A DNA stretch of 64,000 nucleotides, taken from LC029 sp036676475 (lineage in GTDB: Bacteria; Bacillota; Bacilli; Aneurinibacillales; RAOX-1). The notes below the pieces were generated by a model. The model had not been told where the DNA came from, made no database searches, and saw nothing but the letters and a program-made list of their open reading frames with translations. The position numbers were made by a program, and so were the translations under genes. Location: contig JAKFCU010000029.1 of assembly GCA_036676475.1 (NCBI GenBank), forward strand, positions 1-64,000. Reading direction: 5' to 3'. The number at the start of each line of letters is the position of its first letter. Within the stretch, counting starts at the first letter, position 1. Positions 8,646-17,700 of this stretch are shown here, in pieces.

Positions 8646-8882
8646 ATTTTTGTTTTTTGTTGGTATAAACAAAACCTAGCAAAAAAACACCTATCTTCCT
8701 GTTGGCTCATCCCATCCGGAAACAAAGTGCATATATATGGTATTGCCATGCGATCCAGGTGAAGCAGTAACAAGGTTGGTACCTATCCGCTATATTGCAC
8801 CAATTCCTGTTCGGCCTTATATCAGGAAATGAATGGATACCTCTTAATTGAAACAAAGTAAAGAAAAAAGGAGATGATTTAC

Positions 8883-9446
8883 ATGTCTAAAACTCTTTCG
8901 TACCCCTCCGTTATTGCATTGATTGTTGCCGCCGTTCTATTAATTACTTCCATTTTCTTTCCATGGTGGGGAATGGAGTTTTTTGCCCCCCAGTATCCAG
9001 AACGACTTAATATTATTGTTTACCCGTATAAATTGGCTGGTCAAATTGATATCGTGAACAGCTTAAATCATTATATCGGAATGAAGGAGTTCAGCGAAGA
9101 AAGTTTTCCCGAACTACAGTTTCTGCCTTACCTTATTGAAGGAATGGCTATGTTAACGCTCCTGGTTGCCGTGAAGAGGAAAACAAGCTTACTTTACGGA
9201 TTAATTATCCTTTTTATCGTTGGTGGTGCATTAGGTATTTATGATATTCACCGCTGGTTGGCCAATTTCGGGACCAATCTGGACCCTAGGGCTCCTATTG
9301 AAGTAGACCCTTTTGTTCCTCCGATCATCGGCGAAAATCTACTTGCCAATTTTGTTACCCATAGTTATTTTACCTATGGCTCATTTTTACTCGGCGCCGC
9401 TTTTTTATGTATACTGTTTCCATTATGGAGGGATCGGAAAAGATGA
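8883..9446 (+). CDS. Uncharacterised four-helix membrane protein
   Basis: 187 residues with about four hydrophobic segments (near residues 8-25, 82-98, 106-124 and 163-180). A motif IDIVNSLNHYIGMKEF at about 53-68 resembles one I recall from membrane proteins near nitrous-oxide reductase (nos) clusters in Gram-positives; this is a recollection, not a database match. Asp, His and Arg residues occur between helices. Start chosen at 8883 with GGAG nine bases upstream; 8874 abuts the ribosome site. No nos genes are visible in this window. Function unknown. Confidence 0.6.
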   Translation: MSKTLSYPSVIALIVAAVLLITSIFFPWWGMEFFAPQYPERLNIIVYPYKLAGQIDIVNSLNHYIGMKEFSEESFPELQFLPYLIEGMAMLTLLVAVKRKTSLLYGLIILFIVGGALGIYDIHRWLANFGTNLDPRAPIEVDPFVPPIIGENLLANFVTHSYFTYGSFLLGAAFLCILFPLWRDRKR

Positions 9447-9596
9447 GAGGGAGAAGGGCTTGGTTAGCAGGGCGATCCTCTAGCCGTTACTTTTAAAAAT
9501 GGAAGTAGTTTCCCCCTTAGGTTATCGTTAATTTCATACGTTTATAAAGCCTGCTTCCCTACGCTAAACATTGTAGAAACAAGCTTTTTTCGTCCA

Positions 9597-11594
9597 TTAT
9601 ACTTTAAATTTTAAAATCAAACTCTGCAATTCTTTTGAAATATTATTTAGTAATTCAGTAGATACAGCCATCATCTGAATCGAAGCCAACTGTTCCTGAG
9701 AAGAAGATGCAACAATCTGAGCTTCTTGCGTAGATTTCTTCGCTATTCCAGCCATATTTTCCACGGACGCTCCTAATTCCTCTGTGCTAGCTGACAGCTC
9801 TTCTGATGAAGCTGAGACATCTTGAATTTGTTTTGAAACCTCTTCAGTCGCTTGAAGGATTCGTTTAAAGACTTCTCCTGCTTTATGAACGGACTGGATC
9901 CCTTCCTGAACCTCCCGATCTACTTTATTCATGGATGTCGCTGAAGATAATGCGTCTGTTTGAACCGTAATTATTAAATCTGCTACTCGCTGAGTCGATG
10001 ATTTTGCTTGTTCGGCTAATTTTCTTACTTCCTCTGCCACCACAGCAAAACCTCTTCCATGCTCGCCAGCTCTCGCTGCTTCAATCGAAGCATTTAAGGC
10101 TAGCAAATTAGTCTGATCTGCAATACTTCGGATTAGACAAATAATCTGATCAATTTCTTTAGAGCGTTCATTTAGAGTTTGAACAATCACCGCGGACTGA
10201 TTGACTGAATCCCCTATATCTTCCATTTGTTGAATGACTTTTTGAATAGATTGATTACCTAGAAGGGCTTCCTTTTCCATTTGGATAGACGTACTGGAAA
10301 CTGTACTGGCTGATTCTGCAATACAGAGTATTCCTTTACCCATGTCGTTCATCGCTTTGGATGATTCTTCAGCCCCAAGCAATTGGATTTCAGCCCCGCT
10401 GGCCACCTCATACATAGCAGAAGCAATCTCATGAGTAACTCTCGTTGTTTCCTCTACGGAAGAGGATAATTCTTCGGCTGAAGCAGCTACATTTTTGGAA
10501 CTTAGTTGAACTTGCCCAATAAGATCACGTAAATCTGATCGCATTTTTCGGGTGGAGTGGGCTAAATCACCTAATTCATCTTTCCGTTTCAAGTACTTCT
10601 CCGAAATAAACCTCGTTAGATCACCTTTTGCAATCTCATTTAAAATGGAGGCAAGATGTTGAATAGGCAAGATAATTCTTCGTTGTAAAAATGCGTATAT
10701 TAATCCAGTAATCAATATAATGACAATGGAAACAAACATAGAAACTACTTTTACTTCTTTTTTTAGTTCCGAACTCGCTGGGAGTTTTTGGCTAACATAC
10801 AATACACCTAACGGTGCCCCCATCACATTTTGGATAGATGTGACGACGTGAGCACTATGTAGTTGACCGCTCTCATTGGCCTCAAATATCTCAGCCTCTT
10901 GATTGGCCCTCACTTTCTCTAAAAAGGGCTGTAAATGATTTACAGTAACTTCTTCTGAAGTAGTCAATAAGGATCCATCCACGGTTAACAGGCTTACGTC
11001 AGATTCCAACGTTGTCTTAATATCAGCCAGTGTTTTCTCATCTAAAATCGTACCAAATATCAATATTCCTCCGGACTCTGCAGTACCGTCATCATTTGAA
11101 ATATTAGAAACGGCTATCATTGCTAACCCTTTTGTTGTGTTCATAAGGCCATACAAATCAGAACTTGACTCAAGCCTTTTCAACAAATCCGCGGATGTAT
11201 TTTTACCGTTAAATTCTTTGACATCTCCTATTTGAGAAATAACATTTCCTTGCAAATCACTGGTTGCAACAAAATGAAGGTTAGGAACAGCTTGAACAGC
11301 TACATTGATATTTTCTTCTATCCAAGGTATATCTCTATTCTTGACTGCGATTAGGTAATCCTCCCATAACGCATTGGTTTTAGCAGTACCTAACAAATTC
11401 TCCCCCAGTTTATCTAACAGTGCGTGAGTAGCGTGGGAAGAAATCAAGAGTCGTTCTTTCTCCATGATATGAAGTCCATCAGAAAGCTTCAAGTTAAAAA
11501 AATAACCCGCACCAAAAAGCGGCAATATCAATAATACGGTTACATATATAAATGCTTGGAATGACAAGGAGTTTCTTCTGCCTTTTCTCTCCAT
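9597..11594 (-). CDS. Methyl-accepting chemotaxis protein
   Basis: 665-residue transmembrane chemoreceptor. A first membrane helix at about 13-32 is followed by a 250-residue extracellular ligand domain (CHASE4-like: SSHATHALLDKLGENLLGTAKTNALWEDYL), a second helix at about 282-304, a HAMP domain, and a long coiled-coil signalling domain whose hairpin tip QTNLLALNASIEAARAGEHG is intact. It should signal through CheW and CheA. The ligand cannot be read. A fragment of a related receptor remains at 54280. Transcribed alone. Confidence 0.93.
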   Translation of the reverse strand: MERKGRRNSLSFQAFIYVTVLLILPLFGAGYFFNLKLSDGLHIMEKERLLISSHATHALLDKLGENLLGTAKTNALWEDYLIAVKNRDIPWIEENINVAVQAVPNLHFVATSDLQGNVISQIGDVKEFNGKNTSADLLKRLESSSDLYGLMNTTKGLAMIAVSNISNDDGTAESGGILIFGTILDEKTLADIKTTLESDVSLLTVDGSLLTTSEEVTVNHLQPFLEKVRANQEAEIFEANESGQLHSAHVVTSIQNVMGAPLGVLYVSQKLPASSELKKEVKVVSMFVSIVIILITGLIYAFLQRRIILPIQHLASILNEIAKGDLTRFISEKYLKRKDELGDLAHSTRKMRSDLRDLIGQVQLSSKNVAASAEELSSSVEETTRVTHEIASAMYEVASGAEIQLLGAEESSKAMNDMGKGILCIAESASTVSSTSIQMEKEALLGNQSIQKVIQQMEDIGDSVNQSAVIVQTLNERSKEIDQIICLIRSIADQTNLLALNASIEAARAGEHGRGFAVVAEEVRKLAEQAKSSTQRVADLIITVQTDALSSATSMNKVDREVQEGIQSVHKAGEVFKRILQATEEVSKQIQDVSASSEELSASTEELGASVENMAGIAKKSTQEAQIVASSSQEQLASIQMMAVSTELLNNISKELQSLILKFKV

Positions 11595-11855
11595 CCTATT
11601 TTACCTTCCTTCTATATATAGATCATCCATTTATGATAATAGTGATGTTATAGTCCTTGGACCCACCATCCACATTAGCCTTTTCTGGTAAAATTATACT
11701 ATATACAAGAGTTAAATTATACTATTTATTAAATATTATTTATGATGTATATCATTTAATATTGTCTATATTAATTTTTTGCCTTTTTCTATTACAAACA
11801 AAATTAACTAGTGACACCAATAAGGTTTTATGGTAAATTAAATAGTGTCGCTGAT
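11595..11855. other. AT-rich intergenic region
   Basis: Divergent gap between the chemoreceptor gene (minus) and the tRNA cluster (plus). It is very AT-rich and probably holds promoters for both. I see no open reading frame or strong inverted repeat. Confidence 0.5.
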
Positions 11856-11932
11856 GGCGGTCGTGGCGAAGTGGTTAACGCATCGGATTGTGGCTCCGAC
11901 ATTCGTGGGTTCGATTCCCATCGATCGCCCCA
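11856..11932 (+). tRNA. tRNA-His(GTG)
   Basis: Anticodon loop gives GTG. The eight-pair acceptor including the extra G-1:C73 pair typical of tRNA-His is present, and CCA is encoded. Confidence 0.92.
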
Positions 11933-11934
11933 TT

Positions 11935-12011
11935 GGACGATTAGCTCAGTTGGTTAGAGCGCTACGTTGACATCGTAGAGGTCGGCGGTTCGAATCCGTC
12001 ATCGTCCACCA
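11935..12011 (+). tRNA. tRNA-Val(GAC)
   Basis: Intact copy nearly identical to those at 6198 and 30134, anticodon GAC, encoded CCA. Confidence 0.92.
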
Positions 12012-12014
12012 TAG

Positions 12015-12091
12015 GCTGGCTTAGCTGAATTGGGAGAGCATCTGACTTGTAATCAGGGGGCCCAAGGCTTCAAGTCCTTTAGCCGGCATCA
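12015..12091 (+). pseudogene. Degenerate tRNA-Thr(TGT)
   Basis: Anticodon loop CTTGTAA gives TGT. Compared with the copy at 30056, the D-arm pairing is damaged (GCTC changed to GCTG against GAGC) and the 3' end reads TCA instead of CCA. It is probably no longer functional. Confidence 0.6.
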
Positions 12092-12098
12092 TAAATTT

Positions 12099-12187
12099 GG
12101 AGGAATACCGAAGTGGTCATAACGGGGCGGTCTTGAAAACCGTTTGAGTGCAAGCTCACGTGGGTTCGAATCCTACTTCCTCCGCCA
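12099..12187 (+). tRNA. tRNA-Ser(TGA)
   Basis: Long variable arm typical of tRNA-Ser, anticodon TGA, acceptor GGAGGAA paired with TTCCTCC, encoded CCA. It looks intact although its neighbours are decayed. Confidence 0.85.
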
Positions 12188-12191
12188 CTTA

Positions 12192-12297
12192 TTATGGTGA
12201 AAGAAGGTAACCATTCCTCCAATCGCCAAGGCAACGGAAGCTTCTTATCGGGCCAGGTCCGGGAGGAAGCAGCCATCCAGGAATCCTTCCGTATGCC
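12192..12297 (+). pseudogene. Degenerate SRP RNA copy
   Basis: It keeps the SRP RNA core GGCAACGGAAGCTTCTTATC, then GGTCCGGGAGGAAGCAGCCAT, but has many differences from the well-formed copy at 30208-30295 and poor closing-stem pairing. Probably a decaying duplicate. Confidence 0.6.
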
Positions 12298-12302
12298 ATA
12301 AT

Positions 12303-12433
12303 GGGGCATTAACTGAGCTGGGAAAGCTCTACACTGGCAGTGTAGAGGTGATACCATTTGACATCATTGATATTCCATTAGATTAATGATGTCAAATGGT
12401 ATCAAAGCAGTTCGATCCCGCTATGCTCCACCA
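12303..12433 (+). pseudogene. tRNA-Ala(GGC) interrupted by a 56-bp hairpin insertion
   Basis: The two parts match the intact tRNA-Ala(GGC) at 29932 up to the end of the anticodon arm and from the T-arm to the encoded CCA. Between them sit about 56 foreign bases, mostly one perfect inverted repeat with 19-bp arms. The D-arm has also lost its pairing (AACTGA for AGCTCA and AAAGC for GAGAGC). It cannot fold as a normal tRNA. Confidence 0.8.
12350..12403. repeat. 19-bp-arm inverted repeat inserted in a tRNA
   Basis: Arms 12350-12368 and 12385-12403 are perfectly complementary (left arm GATACCATTTGACATCATT) around a 16-base loop. No open reading frame or obvious target duplication is present. It may be a tiny MITE-like element. 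Confidence 0.8.
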
Positions 12434-12441
12434 TACATAGT

Positions 12442-12478
12442 AAATAAACACTCATCCTTGTTGGATGAGTGTTTATTT
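12442..12478 (+). terminator. Terminator of the plus-strand tRNA cluster
   Basis: Perfect 16-bp stem (12442-12457 with 12463-12478) and 5-base loop, AT-rich at the base so it can act in both directions. Confidence 0.85.
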
Positions 12479-12539
12479 GTATCGTCAAGCCTATTACGAC
12501 GACATAACAGGCCTGCCAAACCGTCAATTCAGTTTTAAG

Positions 12540-15299
12540 TCAAGCATGGATCATTGTCTCGATAAACATTTGCAATATTTCATCAGGTTTTAAAGGTCGA
12601 CTAAAATAATACCCTTGAATCTCGTGACATCCCGCAGAGTCAAGCCAATCATATTCCTCTCGGGTTTCAACTCCTTCTGCCACAACTTGAAGTCCTAAAT
12701 TACGGGCAAGATCAATAATGGATTTCACAATGGCCATTCCTGCTCCTTGTTCTTTAATCTCCCTTATAAAAGAAGCATCAATTTTGAGGTAGTGAATCGG
12801 TAAATCTTTTAGATAGCTTAGAGAAGAATACCCAGTTCCAAAATCATCAATAGCTGCTTGAATCCCAGATTCACGTAATTGCTTCAAGATTTGTTTCGTA
12901 TACTCCGTATCTTCCATGTATACACTTTCCGTAATTTCCACGGTTAGATATCGAGGGTCCATCTCCGTTTGTTGAATGACATGGTGTATTCGTTCTGCTA
13001 AGTCGTGCTTTTTAAACTGGCGAGCAGAGAGGTTTACTGAAATTCTTAAAGGATCTATTCCTTCTCTTATCCATTCTCGAAACTGGTTACAGGCTTCATG
13101 TATCACCCATTGTCCTAGAGGCTCAATTAACCCTGATTCTTCAGCAATGGGGATAAATTCGGCTGGCGATACAACACCCAAAGCAGGGTGATTCCACCTC
13201 AACAAAGCTTCGACACCCACTATTCTCTTTGTTTCTAAGCTATATTGGGGTTGATAAAGGAGGAAAAACTGGTCCTGACTCTGTATGGCTCTACGTAAGT
13301 CTAATTGAATATGTAATCTTTTTTGCAATGTCTCGTTCATTTCTGGATTGAAGAAGCAATAGCCATTTTTTCCCTGCTGCTTAGATAGGTACATCGCCAT
13401 ATCCGCATTTATTAATAGGGATTTCACTGTATTTCCATCAGCAGGGGCCATACTGATCCCAATACTGGCGGTAATATAAAAGGATTGATGATCAATAAAA
13501 AAAGGTTGTTGAAGGTTTTCAATTATCTTGTTACAAACACATTCTACTCTCTCTTTCGTCTCATGATCCCTAAGAAGTACCGTGAATTCATCTCCTCCCA
13601 TGCGAGCAGGAAATGCTTCCGGACCTAAACAATCTAACAACCGCATACTGACGTGTTTTAATAATTGATCACCGATTTCATGACCAAGCGAATCGTTGAT
13701 TTGCTTAAAATTATCAAGATCGATAAAAAGAATGGACAGACTCTGTCCCTCGTGTTCAAGCAATGCCTGTTCAAGTCTATCTAGGAAGTAAGCACGGTTT
13801 GGAAGGGCTGTTAAAGGATCATATAAAGCCAAATGCTTTATTTTTTCGTTGGCTTGTTCTCGTTCAGTGATGTCAACCGCATACCCTGCGATTTCAACAA
13901 TTTCACGAGGCTCGTCGAAATCACGCACGGCTTTAAGTACATGTTGATAGATACGATCATCGAGTGAATAAATAAACTCAGCTTGTTCTTGAACGTATGC
14001 CTTATCTAACGCTGGAATCATAACATCAATCAAGTCCTGCGGAAAACATTCTTGAACCCTTTTTCCTGCAACCTTATCCGTTGTAAGATTGAGCCTTTCC
14101 AATGTTATCCCTTCCGCATAATTTAAGATAAAGGATCCATTAGAATCTCGGTTGCATTTATATATCGCGTTTGGAAGGATCTCTATGGTTCTTTTGAAAT
14201 GCTCAGCTACCTTTAACCTCTCTTGTTCTGCTCTCAATTTCTTTAAAGGTCTCTGGGCAACCACTCTTCCCAATATTAATATGCCTACAATCGTGACAAG
14301 GAGAGTTCCTAAAAAAAGGAAAAACAGTTTCTCCTCCATTTCACGCTGCCTTTCAAGACTTATGACAACTGTTAAAACTCGTTTCTGGGGCAGAGAAACG
14401 TATATTTTTTCCCTAAGAGCACCATTGTGTTCTAATTGAACGCTTTCAAAAATACGGCCCTCTAAAGACTTTTTAAAGATGCCCCTATCAGTGTCCGTTT
14501 TAAATTCATAATTTCCGTATAAGACAGGTAAATCCCTCATGGGTTCAATGACTTTATTCTTTTCACCTTTTAAATAAGCCTCGACGTTAATAACTGCTAT
14601 TTCTTCAATATCACGATTACTTGCTTCCATTTTTTCAATCAGTTGAGAAGGTCCACTTTTATTCATAATTTGATAAATGCCTTCTGTATCCACATAGGGA
14701 TTGATCATATAGTCTGTACTTCCATCATAAAAGTAAGCATACTTATAATGCTGGTTTTTAACTTCTGATAACGAAAGCGGTCCAACCCAATAATGATGAT
14801 TGGCATAGCCTTCTTTTACATCCACTTTGTCTCCATTAAATAAACTAATCATAGCTGTATACCAATAGCCCCAACTTTTTGCGTTTAGTCCAATCTCTTT
14901 CGGGTCTGTTGATTTAACAACTACAACATCCCCATCGTCTTCCCGAATGAAGAGAGAAATATCCGATAATGCCCATTTTTCCTTTAGACGTTCAAGTTCC
15001 GCTTGTGAAACATTTTTTACCTCTTTTTCATTCAATTCTTCATGAATAGCTTGTGAAATAGCATACAGATGTAAATCCTCAAGGTGTTCGAGTGTTTGAA
15101 CAGATTCGTGCGTGTTTTCGATGGACTGTTTCGTCATTTCTGTTACATAGTTCATTTGCTCCTCAAGTCGCTGATCCCACTCTTGCTTGGTAATAAAATA
15201 AATAGATGCATACCCAAGTATTATAGTAAAAAGGAATATACTTGTTGTACGAACAAGAAGTTGCTTGACTGTGGATTCATTACGATGTGAATTTAGCAT
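12540..15299 (-). CDS. Membrane-anchored PAS-GGDEF-EAL cyclic-di-GMP protein
   Basis: 919 residues. Membrane helix at about 18-36, a large extracellular sensor region (40-320), second helix at about 325-345, PAS-like domain at about 365-480, GGDEF domain at 485-650 and EAL domain at 660-915. The active sites MGGDEF (568-572) and VEALLRW (697) are both intact, so it could make and break c-di-GMP. The inhibitory RxxD site five residues before GGDEF is absent (GPEA instead), so product feedback is not expected. The sensed signal is unknown. A soluble relative with an intact I-site is encoded at 58270. Confidence 0.92.
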   Translation of the reverse strand: MLNSHRNESTVKQLLVRTTSIFLFTIILGYASIYFITKQEWDQRLEEQMNYVTEMTKQSIENTHESVQTLEHLEDLHLYAISQAIHEELNEKEVKNVSQAELERLKEKWALSDISLFIREDDGDVVVVKSTDPKEIGLNAKSWGYWYTAMISLFNGDKVDVKEGYANHHYWVGPLSLSEVKNQHYKYAYFYDGSTDYMINPYVDTEGIYQIMNKSGPSQLIEKMEASNRDIEEIAVINVEAYLKGEKNKVIEPMRDLPVLYGNYEFKTDTDRGIFKKSLEGRIFESVQLEHNGALREKIYVSLPQKRVLTVVISLERQREMEEKLFFLFLGTLLVTIVGILILGRVVAQRPLKKLRAEQERLKVAEHFKRTIEILPNAIYKCNRDSNGSFILNYAEGITLERLNLTTDKVAGKRVQECFPQDLIDVMIPALDKAYVQEQAEFIYSLDDRIYQHVLKAVRDFDEPREIVEIAGYAVDITEREQANEKIKHLALYDPLTALPNRAYFLDRLEQALLEHEGQSLSILFIDLDNFKQINDSLGHEIGDQLLKHVSMRLLDCLGPEAFPARMGGDEFTVLLRDHETKERVECVCNKIIENLQQPFFIDHQSFYITASIGISMAPADGNTVKSLLINADMAMYLSKQQGKNGYCFFNPEMNETLQKRLHIQLDLRRAIQSQDQFFLLYQPQYSLETKRIVGVEALLRWNHPALGVVSPAEFIPIAEESGLIEPLGQWVIHEACNQFREWIREGIDPLRISVNLSARQFKKHDLAERIHHVIQQTEMDPRYLTVEITESVYMEDTEYTKQILKQLRESGIQAAIDDFGTGYSSLSYLKDLPIHYLKIDASFIREIKEQGAGMAIVKSIIDLARNLGLQVVAEGVETREEYDWLDSAGCHEIQGYYFSRPLKPDEILQMFIETMIHA

Positions 15300-15551
15300 G
15301 CTTTTCCACCTTCAAAATATGTAATCTAAACAATCAAACGAATAGGTATTATATACTAATTCATTATATTCTAAAAATCTTTATTAATCGACATTTTTGT
15401 CACAATTTGTTCAAAATAATTTATGCTATTTAGTGCTATGAGCCTATCACCTCTTATAACGGCTGTAATAAGTGTGTCAACCGGAATAGCTAATTTCCGC
15501 AATTCCATATACGATGATTTCTCAATTCGTAACCAAATAACCAGCTAACAT
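15300..15551. other. AT-rich intergenic region without a gene
   Basis: Upstream region of the GGDEF-EAL gene; I see no open frame, repeat or convincing operator. Confidence 0.5.
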
Positions 15552-15554
15552 AAA

Positions 15555-15593
15555 AAAGACACGATATCCAAGATAGGATAATCCCGTGTCTTT
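15555..15593. terminator. Bidirectional terminator
   Basis: AAAGACACG / CGTGTCTTT arms (15555-15563 and 15585-15593) with a second inner pairing; follows the minus-strand gene at 15672. Confidence 0.75.
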
Positions 15594-15671
15594 ATTGACT
15601 TTATGTATTAATTCCTCCTAATTTTTTAGGATTTGTTATGATGTTCTAAAGTTATGACCACATTTCCCTTT

Positions 15672-15917
15672 TTAATCTCCCCCACCTCCGCCACCTCCAT
15701 CGCTTCCTCCGCCTCCATCAATGGAGCCTCCACAATCATTCCCACCATCCCCTGTTTTCCACCCATCTTTGCAACCATCATCAAGGATAGGACCGCTATC
15801 TGAATAACTATGATTGTAATTAGAGGTTGTCTTTCGTGGATTTTTTTCATTTTGTTTAACCAAATTGATAATCAAGATAATGAATACAGCCACAACAAAC
15901 AGCACAAATATCTCCAT
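15672..15917 (-). CDS. Small membrane protein with Gly/Asp-rich tail
   Basis: 81 residues: one N-terminal membrane helix (MEIFVLFVVAVFIILIINLV) and a polar tail that ends in a Gly/Asp/Ser-rich, two-cysteine segment (DGGNDCGGSIDGGGGSDGGG). Start chosen at 15917, where AAGGGGGGA lies upstream. Similar short tails occur in uncharacterised Bacillales membrane proteins. The tail could bind metal or be disordered. Function unknown. Confidence 0.55.
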   Translation of the reverse strand: MEIFVLFVVAVFIILIINLVKQNEKNPRKTTSNYNHSYSDSGPILDDGCKDGWKTGDGGNDCGGSIDGGGGSDGGGGGGGD

Positions 15918-16130
15918 AAAATCCCCCCTTATCAATTCTTATTCTCCGGGGGCAATAAACTTCCTTGTTTGGAAACTTATTTAACTAAGCTCCAAATAGC
16001 ATGAACAATGAAAAGAGGAGCGATGACATCACTCCTCCACAATAGATCTCCAATAGTAAAAACCACATGAAACATTTTCTTCTTGTACAGAAAGTCTACA
16101 ACCTCTGTTATGCCAAACGATCTTTTATAT

Positions 16131-16892
16131 CTATTTCGTAATGCCTGTATAGATGTGGATCGCATCTCTCAGGAATTCTGTCATACCGGGCTGCTTTTCA
16201 TAGTAAGCCTTAAACCGTTCATCATCCACATACATTTGTGCAAGATCAGCATGAGCTTCTTTGCTGTATTCACTCCAATAATACGTAAGCCACTTCTCAT
16301 GCAACTCCGCTGTTTCTTGTGCAATGTCACTGGATGGATCGCCATTTGCAAATGCTTCGAAAAGTGTCGATAGGACATCATCCGCCAGACGGGTAACCTT
16401 TTCATACTCTTCTTTCGTCATGTTCTTTAGTTTTTCATTGGATCGGTTCACCACATTGTTGCCATATTTTGCACGAATCTCTTTCCCGTACTTAGTCTCG
16501 TTGTCATCAATCAACTGCTGCTTGAAACCTTCAAACTTCTCTTTATCGGTCATGATTATTCTCCCTTCCATTGAAGCAATTGTTTTTTCCACATTGGTGA
16601 TCAGCACATCTAACTGTCTTCTTTTATCGAATAGCTGTTCACGGTGTTCCTTTAGAGCTTTGGCTTCGTCATAGGAAGGGGAAGTGATGATTTCTTTGAT
16701 CACTTCAAGACTGACTCCTAATTCTTTGTAAAACATGATTTGCTGTAAACGGTCTACCTCCTCCTGACCATAGATCCGATATCCAGACGAGTTGATTCTT
16801 GCTGGCTTAAGAATCCCGATCTCATCATAATACCGCAGTGTTCTGGTACTGATTCCTGCCAACTGACCCAGCTTTTGTACGGTGTATTCCAT
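16131..16892 (-). CDS. MerR-family regulator with TipAS drug-sensing domain
   Basis: 253 residues. N-terminal MerR winged helix (YTVQKLGQLAGISTRTLRYYDEIGILKPAR, residues 2-32), a dimerising coiled coil to about 110, and a C-terminal TipAS domain (about 130-250) that in Mta, SkgA and TipAL binds drugs or thiopeptides. Start set to ATG 16892, nine bases below AGGAGG; the GTG upstream abuts the ribosome site. It is probably autoregulated from the MerR-type promoter just upstream. No efflux pump lies next to it, so its target is unclear. Confidence 0.88.
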   Translation of the reverse strand: MEYTVQKLGQLAGISTRTLRYYDEIGILKPARINSSGYRIYGQEEVDRLQQIMFYKELGVSLEVIKEIITSPSYDEAKALKEHREQLFDKRRQLDVLITNVEKTIASMEGRIIMTDKEKFEGFKQQLIDDNETKYGKEIRAKYGNNVVNRSNEKLKNMTKEEYEKVTRLADDVLSTLFEAFANGDPSSDIAQETAELHEKWLTYYWSEYSKEAHADLAQMYVDDERFKAYYEKQPGMTEFLRDAIHIYTGITK

Positions 16893-16915
16893 AATGTTCA
16901 CCTCCTGACACTATA

Positions 16916-16947
16916 ACTTTACACCTTTCCGTATACGTAAATGTCAA
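16916..16947 (-). promoter_or_regulatory. MerR-type promoter with elongated spacer
   Basis: On the minus strand TTGACA (16942-16947) and TAAAGT (16916-16921) are 20 bases apart, with a CGTATACG palindrome inside the spacer. Over-long spacers with central dyads are typical of promoters activated by MerR proteins. Confidence 0.5.
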
Positions 16948-17146
16948 TCCCTTTTTTTAGGAGGAGTATAAGTGTGGGCAAAGGGGTTTGCTATTCGTAT
17001 TCAAGGCATTCTTCCTCCTCAAAGTTCTCGTGAAAAAAACGTGTGAGAAAACGCAATGGCAACTTGTTCATTAATTTTTACCTCACATATTTTTATAATC
17101 AGCATAATTTCTTAAAAAATCCGAACGAGATAACGCAATGAAAAGT

Positions 17147-17197
17147 AAAAAACACCTTGCCCTTTTCGTTCTATGATTCAAAGGGTAAGGTGTTTTT
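17147..17197. terminator. Bidirectional terminator
   Basis: AAAACACCTTGCCCTTT pairs almost perfectly with AAAGGGTAAGGTGTTTTT; follows the minus-strand gene at 17207. Confidence 0.75.
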
Positions 17198-17206
17198 CAC
17201 TTATTG

Positions 17207-17521
17207 TTAGAGCTTTGCAATAATAGTAAAGGCGACCGATCTAGCGCTAGAAGCGGGATTATAAACAACAGTTACCCAGCTATTGGTTGTCGCGGAATAA
17301 TTACTGTAGGCATAGGAAGGACTTAAAGGGTTTTGAATCCACCATCCGCCGCTAACGGGTTTCCAGTTTGGATCCGAGAAGGTAAAAGTAAAAGTTGAGA
17401 ATGGATTGACTGTAAAGAAAAATACAAACCTTCTAAAGCCGCCCCCAAGATCCTGCTTAACTTTTGCTTTTTTGGCATTTATGACGACTTTCTTAATGGA
17501 CATCTTTTTCTTCATTTTCAC
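17207..17521 (-). CDS. Small basic, aromatic-rich protein of unknown function
   Basis: 104 residues. A lysine-rich N-terminus (MKMKKKMSIKKVVINAKKAK) is followed by a Phe/Trp/Ser/Asn-rich beta-type sequence (GGWWIQNPLSPSYAYSNYSA) and VTVVYNPASSARSVAFTIIAKL. There is no hydrophobic signal peptide, so export is uncertain. A GAGGTG ribosome site lies upstream and a terminator downstream. I do not recognise the family. Its style loosely resembles the small DUF1036 proteins at 24.6-26.1 kb but I see no clear homology. Confidence 0.5.
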   Translation of the reverse strand: MKMKKKMSIKKVVINAKKAKVKQDLGGGFRRFVFFFTVNPFSTFTFTFSDPNWKPVSGGWWIQNPLSPSYAYSNYSATTNSWVTVVYNPASSARSVAFTIIAKL

Positions 17522-17700
17522 ACCTCTTTTCTTTCATAGTTTATTAAATGCAACAAAAGAGGCAGATGACTGTATGTTTGTTCTGGGTCATTCGTTTATT
17601 TGGCCAAGGGAAGTAACGTAATTTCATCATGCATGTAAGACTTCGTCCCCATTTTGTATAGCTAGCTCACTTCGATGGGATGTTAAGAGTAATACACAAT

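Noticed and set aside
12079..12357. 92-codon open frame over the plus-strand tRNA cluster
   Set aside because: It lies antisense to tRNA-Ser, the SRP RNA copy and the tRNA-Ala pseudogene; no ribosome site.
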